DNA of 64,000 nt, taken from the NCBI RefSeq assembly GCF_006007965.1, contig NZ_CP040748.1, positions 2,356,001 to 2,420,000 of the forward strand. Direction: 5' to 3'. The position numbers were made by a program, and so were the translations under genes. Origin of the DNA: Nocardioides jishulii. Its GTDB lineage: Bacteria; Actinomycetota; Actinomycetes; Propionibacteriales; Nocardioidaceae. Position 1 is the stretch's first letter; each line of letters opens with the position of its first letter. Positions 55,039 through 64,000 of the stretch are shown in pieces. A model generated the notes under the pieces. It ran no database searches. It saw nothing but the letters and a program-made list of their open reading frames with translations, and was not told where the DNA came from.

Positions 55039-57027
55039 TCAGCCCTTGAGCAGAGCCTCAGGAGTGGACTGCTGGACCCGGTTGAGGAACTCGACGTTGT
55101 TCTGCGTCTTCCCCATCCGAGCGAGCACGGCCTCCAGCGCAACCAACGGTTCCACGTCCATCAGCGCCGTACGCAGCTTGAGCAGGATCTGCTGCTCCTG
55201 CTCGCCGAGCAGGTGCTCCTCGCGGCGGGTGGACGAGGCCACCACGTCGACCGGCGGGAAGATCCGCCGGCGGGCGAGCTCGCCGCGCAGCACCAGCTCC
55301 ATGTTGGCCGTGCCGGCGAACTCCTCGAAGATCGCGTCGTCGGAGGACGACCCGGTCTCGACGATGGCCGTGGCCAAGATCGTCAGGGAGCCGCCGTCCT
55401 CGACGTTGCGGGCAGCCCCGAAGAGCTGCTTGGCGGGGTGCAGCGCCGCGGCGTCCACTCCCCCGTGCACGACCTTGCCGCTGGCCGGCGCGACCGTCTG
55501 GTAGGCGCGACCGAGGCTGGTCAGCGAGTCCATCAGCACCACCACGTCGTGCCCCAGCTCGACCAGGCGCTTGGCCCGCTCGACCGCGAGCTCGGCAATC
55601 AGGATGTGGTCACCGGCCGGGCGGTCGAACGTGGAGGCGATGACCTCACCCCGGATCGAGCGCTGGTAGTCGGTCACCTCCTCGGGCCGCTCGTCGATGA
55701 GCACGACCATGAGGTGGCACTCAGGGTTGTTGCGGCTCACCGAGCTCGCGATGGCCCCGACCACCTCGGTCTTGCCGGAGCGCGGCGGCGCGACGACCAG
55801 GCCGCGCTGGCCCTTGCCGATCGGCGCGGCGACGTCGACCACCCGACCGAGGAGGTTGGTGTCGTCGGTCTCCAGCCGGAGCCGCTCCTCCGGGTGGATC
55901 GGGGTGAACTCGCTGAACTCCGGGCGCTCCTTGGCGTTCTCGGGGTCCATCCCGTTGACGGAGTCGATGCGAACCATCGGGTTGAACTTCTCCCGACGCT
56001 CGCCCTCACGCGGGTGGCGGACCTGACCGACGAGGGCGTCTCCGCGACGCAGTCCGTACTTGCGGACCATCGAGAGCGACAGGTAGACGTCGTCGGGCCC
56101 CGGCAGGTAGCCGCTGGTGCGGACGAAGGCGTAGTTGTCGAGCACGTCGAGGATGCCCGCCGCCGGGACGAGCACGTCGTCCTCGAGGATCGTCGTGTCC
56201 GGCTCGGCGCGGCCCGGACGCCCGGTGCTGCGCTCGCGGCCCCGGCGACGGCGGCTGCGACGGCCCGTGCCGTCGTCGTCGTAGTCGTCGTCGTCGCGGT
56301 TCTGGTTCTGGTCCTGCTTGCCCTGCTGCTGACCCTTGGCCGGGCTCTGGCCGCCCTGGTCCTGCTTGCCCTGGTTCTGGTCCTGCTGGCCGGACCTGTC
56401 CTGGCCCTTGTCCTGGGTGCGCTCCTGGCTGCGGTCCTGACCCTTGCCCTGCTTGCCCGACTTGTCCTTCTTGGGCTGGTCCTGCTTCGCCTGGTCCTGC
56501 TTCGGCTGGTCCTGCTTCGGCTGGTCCTGCTTGGCCTGCTGCCCCTTGGCCGACTGGTCGGCCTTCTGGGCACGGGGCTGGTCACCCTGCTGGTCCTGCT
56601 GCTGACCCTGGCGGCTGCGCTCGCGCCGTCGCTCCCCACCCTGCGAGGGCTGCGCGCCGGCCTCGGCGGTCGCCTCGGCAGCGGCCTCCGGGGCTGCGTC
56701 ACCCTGCGGCGACACCGACGCGTCGGCGGCACTGCGGGAGGCACGCGTGGCGCGCTCACCCCGCGTACGCTGCGTGGTGCGCACGGCCGGAGCCTGCGCC
56801 CCCTCGCCAGCGGCGGCGTCCGGCGACGTCTCCGGCTGGGCACTCCTCTGGGCGTGCGCGTCCTGGGTCGCCTTGATGGCCTCGATCAGCTGCGCCTTCT
56901 TCATGGAGGCGGCACCCTGGATGCCGATCCCCTGCGCGACTGCCTTCAGGTCGGCCAGCAGCATGGAGTTGATGCTGGTGGCCTTCTTCTTCGGCGCAGC
57001 AGCGCCGGTTTCGCCTGTCTCGCTCAC
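55039..57027 (-). CDS. rho: Transcription termination factor Rho with an expanded N-terminal domain
   Basis: RNA-dependent ATPase that ends transcription. 662 residues, about 240 longer than E. coli Rho. The N-terminus has the Rho N-domain (LLADLKAVAQGIGIQGAASM), then about 200 residues of low complexity rich in Gln, Lys, Asp and Arg, with repeated KQDQP units and RRSRRRRGR. The core is intact: RNA-binding YAFVRTSGYLPGPDDVYLS, P-loop GLVVAPPRSGKTEV, Q-loop and R-loop regions, and the C-terminal helices. Such inserts are typical of actinobacterial Rho and change RNA binding. GTG 57027 has AAGGG close upstream. Confidence 0.97.
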   Translation of the reverse strand: MSETGETGAAAPKKKATSINSMLLADLKAVAQGIGIQGAASMKKAQLIEAIKATQDAHAQRSAQPETSPDAAAGEGAQAPAVRTTQRTRGERATRASRSAADASVSPQGDAAPEAAAEATAEAGAQPSQGGERRRERSRQGQQQDQQGDQPRAQKADQSAKGQQAKQDQPKQDQPKQDQAKQDQPKKDKSGKQGKGQDRSQERTQDKGQDRSGQQDQNQGKQDQGGQSPAKGQQQGKQDQNQNRDDDDYDDDGTGRRSRRRRGRERSTGRPGRAEPDTTILEDDVLVPAAGILDVLDNYAFVRTSGYLPGPDDVYLSLSMVRKYGLRRGDALVGQVRHPREGERREKFNPMVRIDSVNGMDPENAKERPEFSEFTPIHPEERLRLETDDTNLLGRVVDVAAPIGKGQRGLVVAPPRSGKTEVVGAIASSVSRNNPECHLMVVLIDERPEEVTDYQRSIRGEVIASTFDRPAGDHILIAELAVERAKRLVELGHDVVVLMDSLTSLGRAYQTVAPASGKVVHGGVDAAALHPAKQLFGAARNVEDGGSLTILATAIVETGSSSDDAIFEEFAGTANMELVLRGELARRRIFPPVDVVASSTRREEHLLGEQEQQILLKLRTALMDVEPLVALEAVLARMGKTQNNVEFLNRVQQSTPEALLKG

Positions 57028-57332
57028 GTGAGCCCTTCCCACGTTCGGTGCTGGCTCGAGGAGGCCAGCACGACTCTTGAACTTGCTCGCTTCGGCGGGC
57101 TGCTAACGCCCTGGATCCTGGCGAGAAGGTCACCCTCGATGGCAGACGCCAGAGTCGGGTGGATGCGCCGAGTGGCGCGTCGCCCACGCTACCACCAGGG
57201 ATGGGCCTGCGCGTGAGACCGCGCTCACGGCCAAAGCACCACACCCGACGCGGTGCCGGCAGGCATCCACGTCGGGTGGGGGGCGTCGATCGTGAGTCGT
57301 TGATCAGTGCTGGAGGTGAGTGCTCGCTGCGA
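57028..57332. other. 305-base region upstream of rho
   Basis: Contains an 8-bp perfect hairpin (57048-57055/57064-57071) just ahead of the rho start codon on the minus strand, and the thrB terminator at 57242-57278. The rest shows no gene. The hairpin may be part of the rho leader, which in other bacteria is autoregulated. Confidence 0.55.
57242..57278 (-). terminator. Terminator after thrB
   Basis: 9-bp arms CACCCGACG/CGTCGGGTG with a 19-base loop, downstream of thrB on the minus strand. Confidence 0.6.
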
Positions 57333-58232
57333 TCACTCGACGCGGGCGCCGTGGCTGTCCACCGGCAGGTGGCGAGCCGTCCACCCCTGCGGGCAACGCT
57401 CCAGCAGCGCCGGCACCGAGGAGACGTCCGTCAGGGCGAGCACGGTGGGGCCGGCACCAGAGACCACGGCGGGGACGCCGGCGGCGCGCAGCTCGCGTAC
57501 GAGCACGAGCGAGTCCGGCATCGCGGGCTCGCGGTAGTCCTGGTGCAGCTTGTCCTCGGTGGCCGTCAGCAACCACTCGGGGCGGGAGGTCAGGGCGGCG
57601 ACCAGCAGGGCGGCACGACCGGCGTTGGCGGCGGCCTCGGCGTGCGGGACCGTCGCCGGCAGCAGGCCGCGGGCCACCTTCGTGGCCACCGGCTCGGTGG
57701 GCACGAACGCCACGGTGGTGACGCGGGGGTCGACCGGCACCTTGACCGAGAACCACCGCTCCCCGTCGTGACCGGCGATGGTGAAGCCGCCGTACATCGC
57801 CGGAGCGACGTTGTCGGGGTGGCCCTCCAGCCCGGCCGCGAGCCGGAAGATGGCGTCGTCGTCGAGGAGCAGCTGACCTCCGGCGACCATCGCCCGGGCC
57901 AGGACGAGGCCACCGACGATGGCGGCCGAGGACGACCCCATGCCGCGCGTGTGCGGGATGACGTTCTTGCAGACCAGTGAGAAGCCGGGCGGCTCCGACC
58001 CCATCGCACGGAAGCCCATCCGCATCGCGCGGACGACCAGGTGGGACTCGTCGCGCGGGACGTCGGCCGCGCCCTGGCCGCGTACGTCCACCTCGATGCC
58101 GCCCGAGGTCACCTCGGCGACGAGCTCGTCACGCGTGCCCAGCGCCAGGCCGAGCGCGTCGAACCCGGGCCCCAGGTTGGCGGACGTGGCGGGGACGGTG
58201 ACGCGCACCGGCCCCTCGACGAACGTCGCCAC
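57333..58232 (-). CDS. thrB: Homoserine kinase
   Basis: Phosphorylates homoserine for threonine synthesis. GHMP kinase of 299 residues with VRVTVPATSANLGPGFDALG and the ATP loop PHTRGMGSSSAAIVGG. GTG start, 2 bases after thrC. Last gene of argS-lysA-hom-thrC-thrB. Confidence 0.97.
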   Translation of the reverse strand: MATFVEGPVRVTVPATSANLGPGFDALGLALGTRDELVAEVTSGGIEVDVRGQGAADVPRDESHLVVRAMRMGFRAMGSEPPGFSLVCKNVIPHTRGMGSSSAAIVGGLVLARAMVAGGQLLLDDDAIFRLAAGLEGHPDNVAPAMYGGFTIAGHDGERWFSVKVPVDPRVTTVAFVPTEPVATKVARGLLPATVPHAEAAANAGRAALLVAALTSRPEWLLTATEDKLHQDYREPAMPDSLVLVRELRAAGVPAVVSGAGPTVLALTDVSSVPALLERCPQGWTARHLPVDSHGARVE

Positions 58233-58234
58233 CC

Positions 58235-59302
58235 TCAGGCCAGTCCGGCGGCCCGCGCGGCCTCGTCGACGTCGGCGTCGACCACGACGTCGACGAGCTG
58301 ACCGAAGCCCTCGAGCGCGGTGGCGGTGTCCTTGAGACCGTGACCGGTGACCGTGATGACGATCTGCTTGCCGGAGAAGTCCTCACCCGCAGCCACAGCC
58401 TTGAGCAGGCCTGCGACACCAGCGGCGGAGGCCGGCTCGACGAAGACCCCGTCCTTCGACGCGAGCTGGGTCTGGGCGGCGAGGATCTCGTCGTCGCTGA
58501 GCGCGGTGAACGAGCCACCGGACTCCTCCTTCGCGGCGACCGCGAGGTCCCACGAAGCCGGGTTGCCGATGCGGATCGCGGTGGCCTTGGTCTCCGGGTC
58601 GGCGACCGGCGCACCGTTGACGAGCGGGGCGGCACCCTCGGCCTGGAAGCCGCGCATCACCGGGCGGCGGGTGGACTTGCCGAGCTTCGCGTACTCGCTG
58701 TAGCCCATCCAGTAGGCGGAGATGTTGCCCGCGTTGCCGACCGGGAGGAAGTGCAGCTCGGGGGCGTCGCCGAGGAAGTCGACGATCTCGAACGCCGCGG
58801 TCTTCTGACCCTGGAGGCGAGCCGGGTTGACCGAGTTGACCAGCGCGACCGGGTACTTCTCGCTCAGCTCGCGCGCCATGCGCAGGCAGTCGTCGAAGTT
58901 GCCGCGGACCATGATCACCTGACCGCCGTGCAGGATGGCCTGGGCCATCTTGCCCGCGGCGATCTTGCCCTCGGGGACGAGGACGAGGGGCTTGAGGCCG
59001 GCCTTGGCGGCGTACGCGGCCATGGACGCGGAGGTGTTGCCCGTCGAGGCGCAGACGCACGCCTTGGCGCCCTCGTGGACGGCGACCGACATCGCGGTCG
59101 TCATGCCGCGGTCCTTGAAGGAGCCGGTGGGGTTGTTGCCCTCGACCTTGAGCCACACCTCTGCGCCGGTCAGGCCGGAGAGCCAGCCCGAGTCGACGAG
59201 CGGGGTGCCGCCCTCGCGCAGCGTCACCGCCGGGGTGCCCTCGGGGATGTCGAGGAGGTGGCGGTACTCCTCGATCACGCCTCGCCACTGGTGCACGGTC
59301 AT
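58235..59302 (-). CDS. thrC: Threonine synthase
   Basis: PLP enzyme making threonine from homoserine phosphate. 355 residues with PLP Lys in [16 protein letters not shown] and phosphate loop near [14 protein letters not shown]. The start overlaps the hom stop by 4 bases. Confidence 0.98.
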   Translation of the reverse strand: MTVHQWRGVIEEYRHLLDIPEGTPAVTLREGGTPLVDSGWLSGLTGAEVWLKVEGNNPTGSFKDRGMTTAMSVAVHEGAKACVCASTGNTSASMAAYAAKAGLKPLVLVPEGKIAAGKMAQAILHGGQVIMVRGNFDDCLRMARELSEKYPVALVNSVNPARLQGQKTAAFEIVDFLGDAPELHFLPVGNAGNISAYWMGYSEYAKLGKSTRRPVMRGFQAEGAAPLVNGAPVADPETKATAIRIGNPASWDLAVAAKEESGGSFTALSDDEILAAQTQLASKDGVFVEPASAAGVAGLLKAVAAGEDFSGKQIVITVTGHGLKDTATALEGFGQLVDVVVDADVDEAARAAGLA

Positions 59303-60591
59303 TCCGACTCTCCTTCCACGCGCATCACCGAGGTGACCTCGCGGACGATCTCCATGCCCCGCAACTGCTCGACGGTGGCACTCAGCTGGGCGTCCGTGGC
59401 CTGGTGCGAGACGACGACGAGCTGTGCGTCGGCGCCACGACCCTCCTGACGGACGATCTGGATCGAGACACCGTTGTCTGCGAACGCTTGGGCGACCGCC
59501 GCGAGCACGCCCGCGCGGTCCTGCACGTCGATGGCGACGTGGTAGCGGGTGACGGTCTCCCCCATCGGACGCACCGCGCGGTCCGCGTAGGCGGACTCAC
59601 CGACACCAGTGGTGTCGTTCAGGCGGTTGCGGCCCACGGTGACGAGGTCGCCGAGGACGGCCGACGCGGTGGGCGAACCACCGGCGCCGGGACCGTAGAA
59701 CATGAGCTGGCCGGCCGCCTCGGACTCCACGAAGACCGCGTTGTAGGCCTCGCGAACGCTCGCGAGGGGGTGGGAACGCGGGATCATCGCCGGGTGCACG
59801 CGCACCGCGACCTGGTCGTCGCGCAGCTCGGCGATGGCCAGCAGCTTGACCACGGCACCCATGTCTCGCGCGGACGCCACGTCGGCGGCCGAGACCTCGG
59901 AGATGCCCTCGCGGTACACGTCCTGCGCGGTCACCCGGGTGTGGAAGGCGAGGCTGGCCAGGATGGCGGCCTTGGCCGCGGCGTCGAAGCCCTCGACGTC
60001 GGCCGTCGGGTCGGCCTCGGCGTAGCCCAGGTCCTGGGCCTCCTCCAGCGCCTCGGCGAAGCCCGCGCCGGAGGTGTCCATCTTGTCGAGGATGAAGTTC
60101 GTGGTGCCGTTGACGATGCCGAGCACGCGGGTGACGCGGTCACCGGCGAGCGACTCGCGCAGCGGGCGCAGGATCGGGATCGCTCCCGCGACGGCGGCCT
60201 CGTAGTAGAGGTCGCGACCGGCCTTCGAGGCGGCCTCGAAGAGCGTCGGGCCGTCCTCGGCGAGCAGCGCCTTGTTGGCGGTCACGACGGAGGCGCCCGA
60301 CTCCAGCGCCTTGAGGATCAGGGTGCGGGCGGGCTCGATGCCACCGATGACCTCGACCACGACGTCGACGTCCTCGCGGGTCACCAACGCCTCGGCGTCG
60401 GTCGTCAGGAGTCCGGCCGGCACATCCACCTCGCGCGGGGCGTCGAGGCGGCGCACGGAGACGCCGACCAGCTCCACCGGAGCCCCCACCCGTGCCTCGA
60501 GGTCGCCCGCCTGCTCGGTCAGGAGCCGGACCACCTGGGAGCCCACCGAGCCGCAGCCCAGGAGCGCCACCTTCAACGGCTTGTTGCTCAT
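59299..60591 (-). CDS. hom: Homoserine dehydrogenase
   Basis: Reduces aspartate semialdehyde to homoserine. 430 residues: NAD(P) motif [13 protein letters not shown], catalytic region [20 protein letters not shown], and a C-terminal ACT domain ([20 protein letters not shown]) that gives threonine feedback inhibition. Overlaps lysA by 4 bases. Confidence 0.98.
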   Translation of the reverse strand: MSNKPLKVALLGCGSVGSQVVRLLTEQAGDLEARVGAPVELVGVSVRRLDAPREVDVPAGLLTTDAEALVTREDVDVVVEVIGGIEPARTLILKALESGASVVTANKALLAEDGPTLFEAASKAGRDLYYEAAVAGAIPILRPLRESLAGDRVTRVLGIVNGTTNFILDKMDTSGAGFAEALEEAQDLGYAEADPTADVEGFDAAAKAAILASLAFHTRVTAQDVYREGISEVSAADVASARDMGAVVKLLAIAELRDDQVAVRVHPAMIPRSHPLASVREAYNAVFVESEAAGQLMFYGPGAGGSPTASAVLGDLVTVGRNRLNDTTGVGESAYADRAVRPMGETVTRYHVAIDVQDRAGVLAAVAQAFADNGVSIQIVRQEGRGADAQLVVVSHQATDAQLSATVEQLRGMEIVREVTSVMRVEGESE

Positions 60592-62003
60592 GATTCACCC
60601 ATGTCGGTTGCCAACAGATCTTCCTCGGTCTCGCGGCGCACGATCACTCGTGACGCCCCGTTGCGCACGGCGACCACCGGGGGCCGCAGCGCGTGGTTGT
60701 AGTTCGACGCCATCGAGCGGCAGTACGCGCCCGTCGCCGGCACCGCGAGCAGGTCGCCGGCGGTCACGTCGGAGGGCAGGAACTCGTCCTTGACGACGAC
60801 GTCGCCCGCCTCGCAGTGCTTGCCGACGACGCGCGCCAGCCGAGGCGGCGCCTCGGAGCTGCGGTTGGCGAGCGTGCAGGAGTAGTCGGCGTCGTAGAGC
60901 GCGGTGCGGATGTTGTCGCTCATCCCGCCGTCGACGCTGACGTAGAGCCGGGTGGCGCCGCCGTCGAGGGCCACGTCCTTGACGGTGCCCACCTCGTAGA
61001 CCGTGCACATCGACGGTCCCACGATCGCGCGGCCCGGCTCGATGGAGAGGCGCGGGGCGGAGATGCCCAGCCCGCGGCACTCGTGGGCGACGATCGCGGC
61101 CATCTCCGCGGCGAGCCTCGCCGGGGTCGAGGGGTCGTCCTGGGTGGTGTAGGCGATGCCGAACCCTCCGCCGAGGTCCATCTCCGGCATCGTCACGCCC
61201 AGCTCACTCGCCACTCGGGCGTGCAGGGCCAGGACGCGGCGTGCCGCCACCTCGAAGCCTGAGGAGTCGAAGATCTGGCTGCCGATGTGGGAGTGGAGAC
61301 CCAGCAGGGTGACGCCCGGGGCCTCGGAGAGACGGCGTACGGCCTCGAAGGCGTCGCCCGACGTGATCGAGAAGCCGAACTTCTGGTCCTCGTGGGCGGT
61401 CGCGATGTATTCGTGGGTGTGCGCCTCGACGCCCGCGGTGACGCGGACCATCACGCGTACGTCGGGCTCGCCGGCGCCGCTGCGGCGCTCGCCGAGCGCG
61501 GTGACGCGGGCGACCTCGTCGAAGGAGTCGACGATGATCCGCCCGACCCCCAGCTCGACGGCGCGCGCGATCTCCGCAGGCGTCTTGTTGTTGCCGTGGT
61601 AGCCCACCCGCGCCATGTCGACACCGGCACGCTGCGCGACGAGCAGCTCTCCGGAGCTGCACACGTCGAGGCAGAGGCCCTCCTCGGCGATCCACTTGGC
61701 GACGGCCACGCTCAGGAACGCCTTGCCCGCGTAGTAGACGTCGAAGTCGGCGAACGCGTCGCGGAAGGCGCGAGCGCGCGCCCGGAAGTCGTCCTCGTCC
61801 AGGACGTACGCCGGGGAGCCGTGCTCCGCGACGAGGTCCGTCAGCTTCACGCCGGCGACCTCGAGCACGCCGTCGACCTTGCGAGCGTGGTCCGACCACA
61901 GCTGCGGCACGAGCGCGTTGGGGTCGAGGGGCTCACGGAGCCATGTGGGTCCGCGCAGCGCGCCGGAGGCGTGGGCCCAGCCGGCCTCGTGGGTCGTGCT
62001 CAC
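60588..62003 (-). CDS. lysA: Diaminopimelate decarboxylase
   Basis: Last step of lysine synthesis. Fold-type III PLP enzyme, 471 residues. PLP Lys in [18 protein letters not shown], glycine-rich [11 protein letters not shown], and active-site Cys region [10 protein letters not shown]. Sits between argS and hom with 4-base overlaps on both sides. Confidence 0.98.
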   Translation of the reverse strand: MSTTHEAGWAHASGALRGPTWLREPLDPNALVPQLWSDHARKVDGVLEVAGVKLTDLVAEHGSPAYVLDEDDFRARARAFRDAFADFDVYYAGKAFLSVAVAKWIAEEGLCLDVCSSGELLVAQRAGVDMARVGYHGNNKTPAEIARAVELGVGRIIVDSFDEVARVTALGERRSGAGEPDVRVMVRVTAGVEAHTHEYIATAHEDQKFGFSITSGDAFEAVRRLSEAPGVTLLGLHSHIGSQIFDSSGFEVAARRVLALHARVASELGVTMPEMDLGGGFGIAYTTQDDPSTPARLAAEMAAIVAHECRGLGISAPRLSIEPGRAIVGPSMCTVYEVGTVKDVALDGGATRLYVSVDGGMSDNIRTALYDADYSCTLANRSSEAPPRLARVVGKHCEAGDVVVKDEFLPSDVTAGDLLAVPATGAYCRSMASNYNHALRPPVVAVRNGASRVIVRRETEEDLLATDMGES

Positions 62004-63664
62004 ATCCGCTCCGGGGCGGAGACACCGAGCAGGTCGAGGCCGTTGGCCAGGACCGTACGGGTCGCGGCCACGAGCAGCAGGCGCGCTGCGTGCAGGGCGC
62101 CCGGCTCCTCGTCACCCATCGGCAGGACGCGGCAGCTGTCGTAGAACCGGTGGTAGGTGCCGGCGAGGTCCTCGAGGTAGCGGGCCACGCGGTGCGGCTC
62201 GCGGAGCTCGGCGGCGCTGGCGACGACGCGCGGGAACTCGGCCAGCGCGCGCAGGAGGTCGCCCTCCTTCTCGTGGGAGAGCAGGGAGGGGTCGAACTCC
62301 TCGCCGGCCGGGGCCAGCCCCAGGTCGGCGCCGTTGCGCAGGATCGAGCAGACGCGCGCGTGGGCGTACTGCACGTAGTAGACCGGGTTGTCGTTGCTCG
62401 CCTTGGCCCACAGGTCGAGGTCGAGGTCGATGTTGGAGTCGGAGCTGTAACGGGCCAGGGCGTAGCGCGCGGCGTCGACGCCGATCGCGCCCACGAGGTC
62501 GTCGATGGTGACGACGGTGCCGGCCCGCTTGGACATGCGCATCGGCTGGCCCTCACGCAGCAGGTTGACCATCTGGCCGATGAGGATCTCGAGGTTGGTG
62601 CCGGGGGTGTCGCCGAACGCGGCGCACATGGCCATCATCCGACCGACGTAGCCGTGGTGGTCGGCCCCGAGCATGATCAGGCACCGGTCGAAGCCACGCT
62701 CGCGCTTGTCGAGGTAGTAGGCGAGGTCGCCGGAGAGGTAGGCGCCCTGACCGTCGGACTTGATGATCACCCGGTCCTTGTCGTCACCGAACTTCTCGGT
62801 GGCCAGCCAGATGGCGCCGTCCTTCTCGTAGGTGTTGCCGAGCTCGGTGAGACGCGCGACCGCACGGTCGACGGCACCGGACTTGTGCAGCGCGTCCTCG
62901 TGGAAGTAGACGTCGAAGTCGACCCCGAAGTCGTGCAGGCTCTTCTTGATCTCGGCGAACATCATGTCGACGCCGACCGATCGGAAGATCTCCTGCGCGG
63001 TCTCCTCGTCGGCCTCGAGGGCGTCCGGGCGCTCGGCGACCACGGCGGCGGCGATGTCGTGGATGTACTGCCCGCCGTAGCCGTCCTCGGGCGTCGGCAG
63101 GCCCTTCGCGGCCGCCAGCAACGAGCCGCTGAACCGGTCGATCTGGCCACCGTGGTCGTTGAAGTAGTACTCCCGGGTGACGACGGCGCCGGTCTTGGTG
63201 AAGATCCGGCCCAGCGCGTCACCGACCGCGGCCCAGCGCACGCCACCGATGTGGATGGGGCCGGTCGGGTTGGCGGAGACGAACTCGAGGTTGATCTTCT
63301 CGCCGGCGAACGCGTCGGAGGCGCCGTACGCCTGACCCGCGGCGACGATGTCGGCGGCGACGCGGCCCTGGGCGCCGGCGGCCACCGTGATGTTGAGGAA
63401 GCCGGGTCCGGCGACCTCGACGGCGGCGATGCCCTCGGTGGCCTCCAGCCGCGCCTTCACGAGCTCGGCGAAGGCCCGCGGGTTGCTGCCGGCCTTCTTG
63501 GCGAGCTGGAGCGCGACGTTGGTGGCGTAGTCGCCGTGGCCCTTCTGTCGGGGTCGCTCCACCGTCACGTCGCTGGGCACGCCGTCGGGCAGCGTGATCG
63601 ATCCGTCGGCCACCAGGCCGTTGAGGACGTCGACGATCAGGGAGGAGAGATGCTCGGGGGTCAC
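62000..63664 (-). CDS. argS: Arginyl-tRNA synthetase
   Basis: Class I synthetase of 554 residues. HIGH-like [26 protein letters not shown] as KMSKS-equivalent, N-terminal Arg-tRNA-recognition domain and C-terminal anticodon-binding helices ([20 protein letters not shown]). GTG start. First gene of the lysine/threonine operon, a common arrangement. Confidence 0.98.
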   Translation of the reverse strand: MTPEHLSSLIVDVLNGLVADGSITLPDGVPSDVTVERPRQKGHGDYATNVALQLAKKAGSNPRAFAELVKARLEATEGIAAVEVAGPGFLNITVAAGAQGRVAADIVAAGQAYGASDAFAGEKINLEFVSANPTGPIHIGGVRWAAVGDALGRIFTKTGAVVTREYYFNDHGGQIDRFSGSLLAAAKGLPTPEDGYGGQYIHDIAAAVVAERPDALEADEETAQEIFRSVGVDMMFAEIKKSLHDFGVDFDVYFHEDALHKSGAVDRAVARLTELGNTYEKDGAIWLATEKFGDDKDRVIIKSDGQGAYLSGDLAYYLDKRERGFDRCLIMLGADHHGYVGRMMAMCAAFGDTPGTNLEILIGQMVNLLREGQPMRMSKRAGTVVTIDDLVGAIGVDAARYALARYSSDSNIDLDLDLWAKASNDNPVYYVQYAHARVCSILRNGADLGLAPAGEEFDPSLLSHEKEGDLLRALAEFPRVVASAAELREPHRVARYLEDLAGTYHRFYDSCRVLPMGDEEPGALHAARLLLVAATRTVLANGLDLLGVSAPERM

Positions 63665-63808
63665 CCGCCCAGCCTATCCGCGCCGCGAGGCGAACCCGTC
63701 ATCGGTTTCATCCCTCGCGACGTGGGAGCGCTGGAGGGCGCGGGACACCTGCCCACGGGGTGGTTTCACAGGTCCCCCGCAACAGCGGTAGTGTTCGTCG
63801 CGCTACGG

Positions 63809-63880
63809 GCCCCCGTAGCTCAGGGGATAGAGCGCCGCCCTCCGGAGGCGGAAGCGTAGGTTCGAATCCTACCGGGGGTA
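63809..63880 (+). tRNA. tRNA-Arg (anticodon CCG)
   Basis: Cloverleaf on the plus strand with anticodon stem CCGCC/GGCGG and loop CTCCGGA, giving anticodon CCG. Acceptor stem GCCCCCG pairs with CGGGGGT with a final G-U; discriminator base A. CCA is not encoded. It reads CGG, a frequent codon in this genome type. Confidence 0.95.
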
Positions 63881-63907
63881 CTGACCACGCAGTGGTCGCA
63901 GAAGTCA

Positions 63908-63937
63908 CGAAGGGCAGCGCCGCAGCGCTGCCCTTCG
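63908..63937 (+). terminator. Terminator after tRNA-Arg
   Basis: 12-bp perfect inverted repeat with a 6-base loop (63908-63919 and 63926-63937), followed by TCTCATT. Confidence 0.85.
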
Positions 63938-64000
63938 TCTCATTCCAAGCCGCCTTGGCGACCACCTCAGCACCGCGAGATCGTGGCGTCCTTGCGGGCG

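Noticed and set aside
55213..57216. 667-codon plus-strand ORF opposite rho
   Set aside because: Leu/Val-rich translation reflects the Gln/Lys-rich insert read backwards; no plausible start signal.
63708..63965. Minus-strand ORF across the tRNA-Arg
   Set aside because: Overlaps a clear tRNA gene and its terminator, and has no ribosome site.

Overview
This window is high-GC actinobacterial DNA, most likely from a Nocardioides-like member of the Propionibacteriales. The evidence is the strong G/C bias at third codon positions, frequent GTG starts, Shine-Dalgarno motifs of the GGAGG type, and a gene order that, as I recall it, resembles Streptomyces and Mycobacterium around the ATP synthase locus (wecA-atpI-atpBEFHAGDC-DUF2550-pduO, then STAS, nucS and 3-hydroxyacyl-CoA dehydrogenase, then mce-thiolase-meaB next to a Scy/FilP-like coiled-coil gene). 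No database search was possible; all names come from motifs visible in the translations.

Layout. (1) 1-6387, minus strand: an accessory cluster of a fumarate-reductase-like flavoprotein, two paralogous SAM methyltransferases, a 101-residue unknown protein, a family-5 solute-binding lipoprotein and an ABC ATPase that runs off the left edge. (2) 6455-9313: two identical tRNA-Ala(GGC) genes as direct repeats, a 40-bp tRNA-Ala remnant, an intact aldo/keto reductase, and a plus-strand carboxymuconolactone decarboxylase/cupin/aldo-keto reductase operon whose last two genes carry frameshifts. (3) 9384-12532: proA, a 49-residue membrane protein, nadD, rsfS and a histidine phosphatase as one minus-strand operon. 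(4) 12643-18325: etfB-etfA, two secreted paralogues with a shared N-terminal domain and different C-termini, a small membrane protein, an enoyl-CoA hydratase and a DoxX-like protein. (5) 18369-24718: GNAT/Nudix fusion, ppdK, a thioredoxin-fold TPR protein, a degenerate SDR, a PH-domain protein and a 56-residue membrane protein.

(6) 24846-41749: acyl-CoA assimilation. meaB, thiolase, mce, ccrA, 3-hydroxyacyl-CoA dehydrogenase, meaA/ecm and the cob(I)alamin adenosyltransferase together supply much of the ethylmalonyl-CoA pathway and its B12 cofactor chain (acetyl-CoA to acetoacetyl-CoA to hydroxybutyryl/crotonyl-CoA to ethylmalonyl-CoA to methylsuccinyl-CoA). Mesaconyl-CoA hydratase, methylsuccinyl-CoA dehydrogenase and Mcl lyase are not in the window. 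Interspersed are a Scy/FilP-like cytoskeletal protein, a LuxR-type ATPase regulator, nucS, a secreted hydrolase, a small Cys-rich protein behind an iron-box-like site, and a STAS protein behind a SigB/SigF-like promoter.

(7) 41766-63664: one long minus-strand housekeeping run: argS-lysA-hom-thrC-thrB, rho, a single-domain response regulator, rpmE, prfA-prmC-sua5-wecA, atpI-atpZ-atpBEFHAGDC and a DUF2550 protein. A tRNA-Arg(CCG) on the plus strand closes the window.

The most interesting unexplained signals are: a 16-bp palindrome RTTAC-N6-GTAAC in front of four genes (ccrA, the 3-hydroxyacyl-CoA dehydrogenase and both secreted paralogues), which suggests one regulon; the twin-methyltransferase/transporter cluster at the left edge; a DtxR/IdeR-like box overlapping the promoter of a 68-residue Cys/Lys-rich protein; and the tRNA-Ala direct repeats around a decaying operon.
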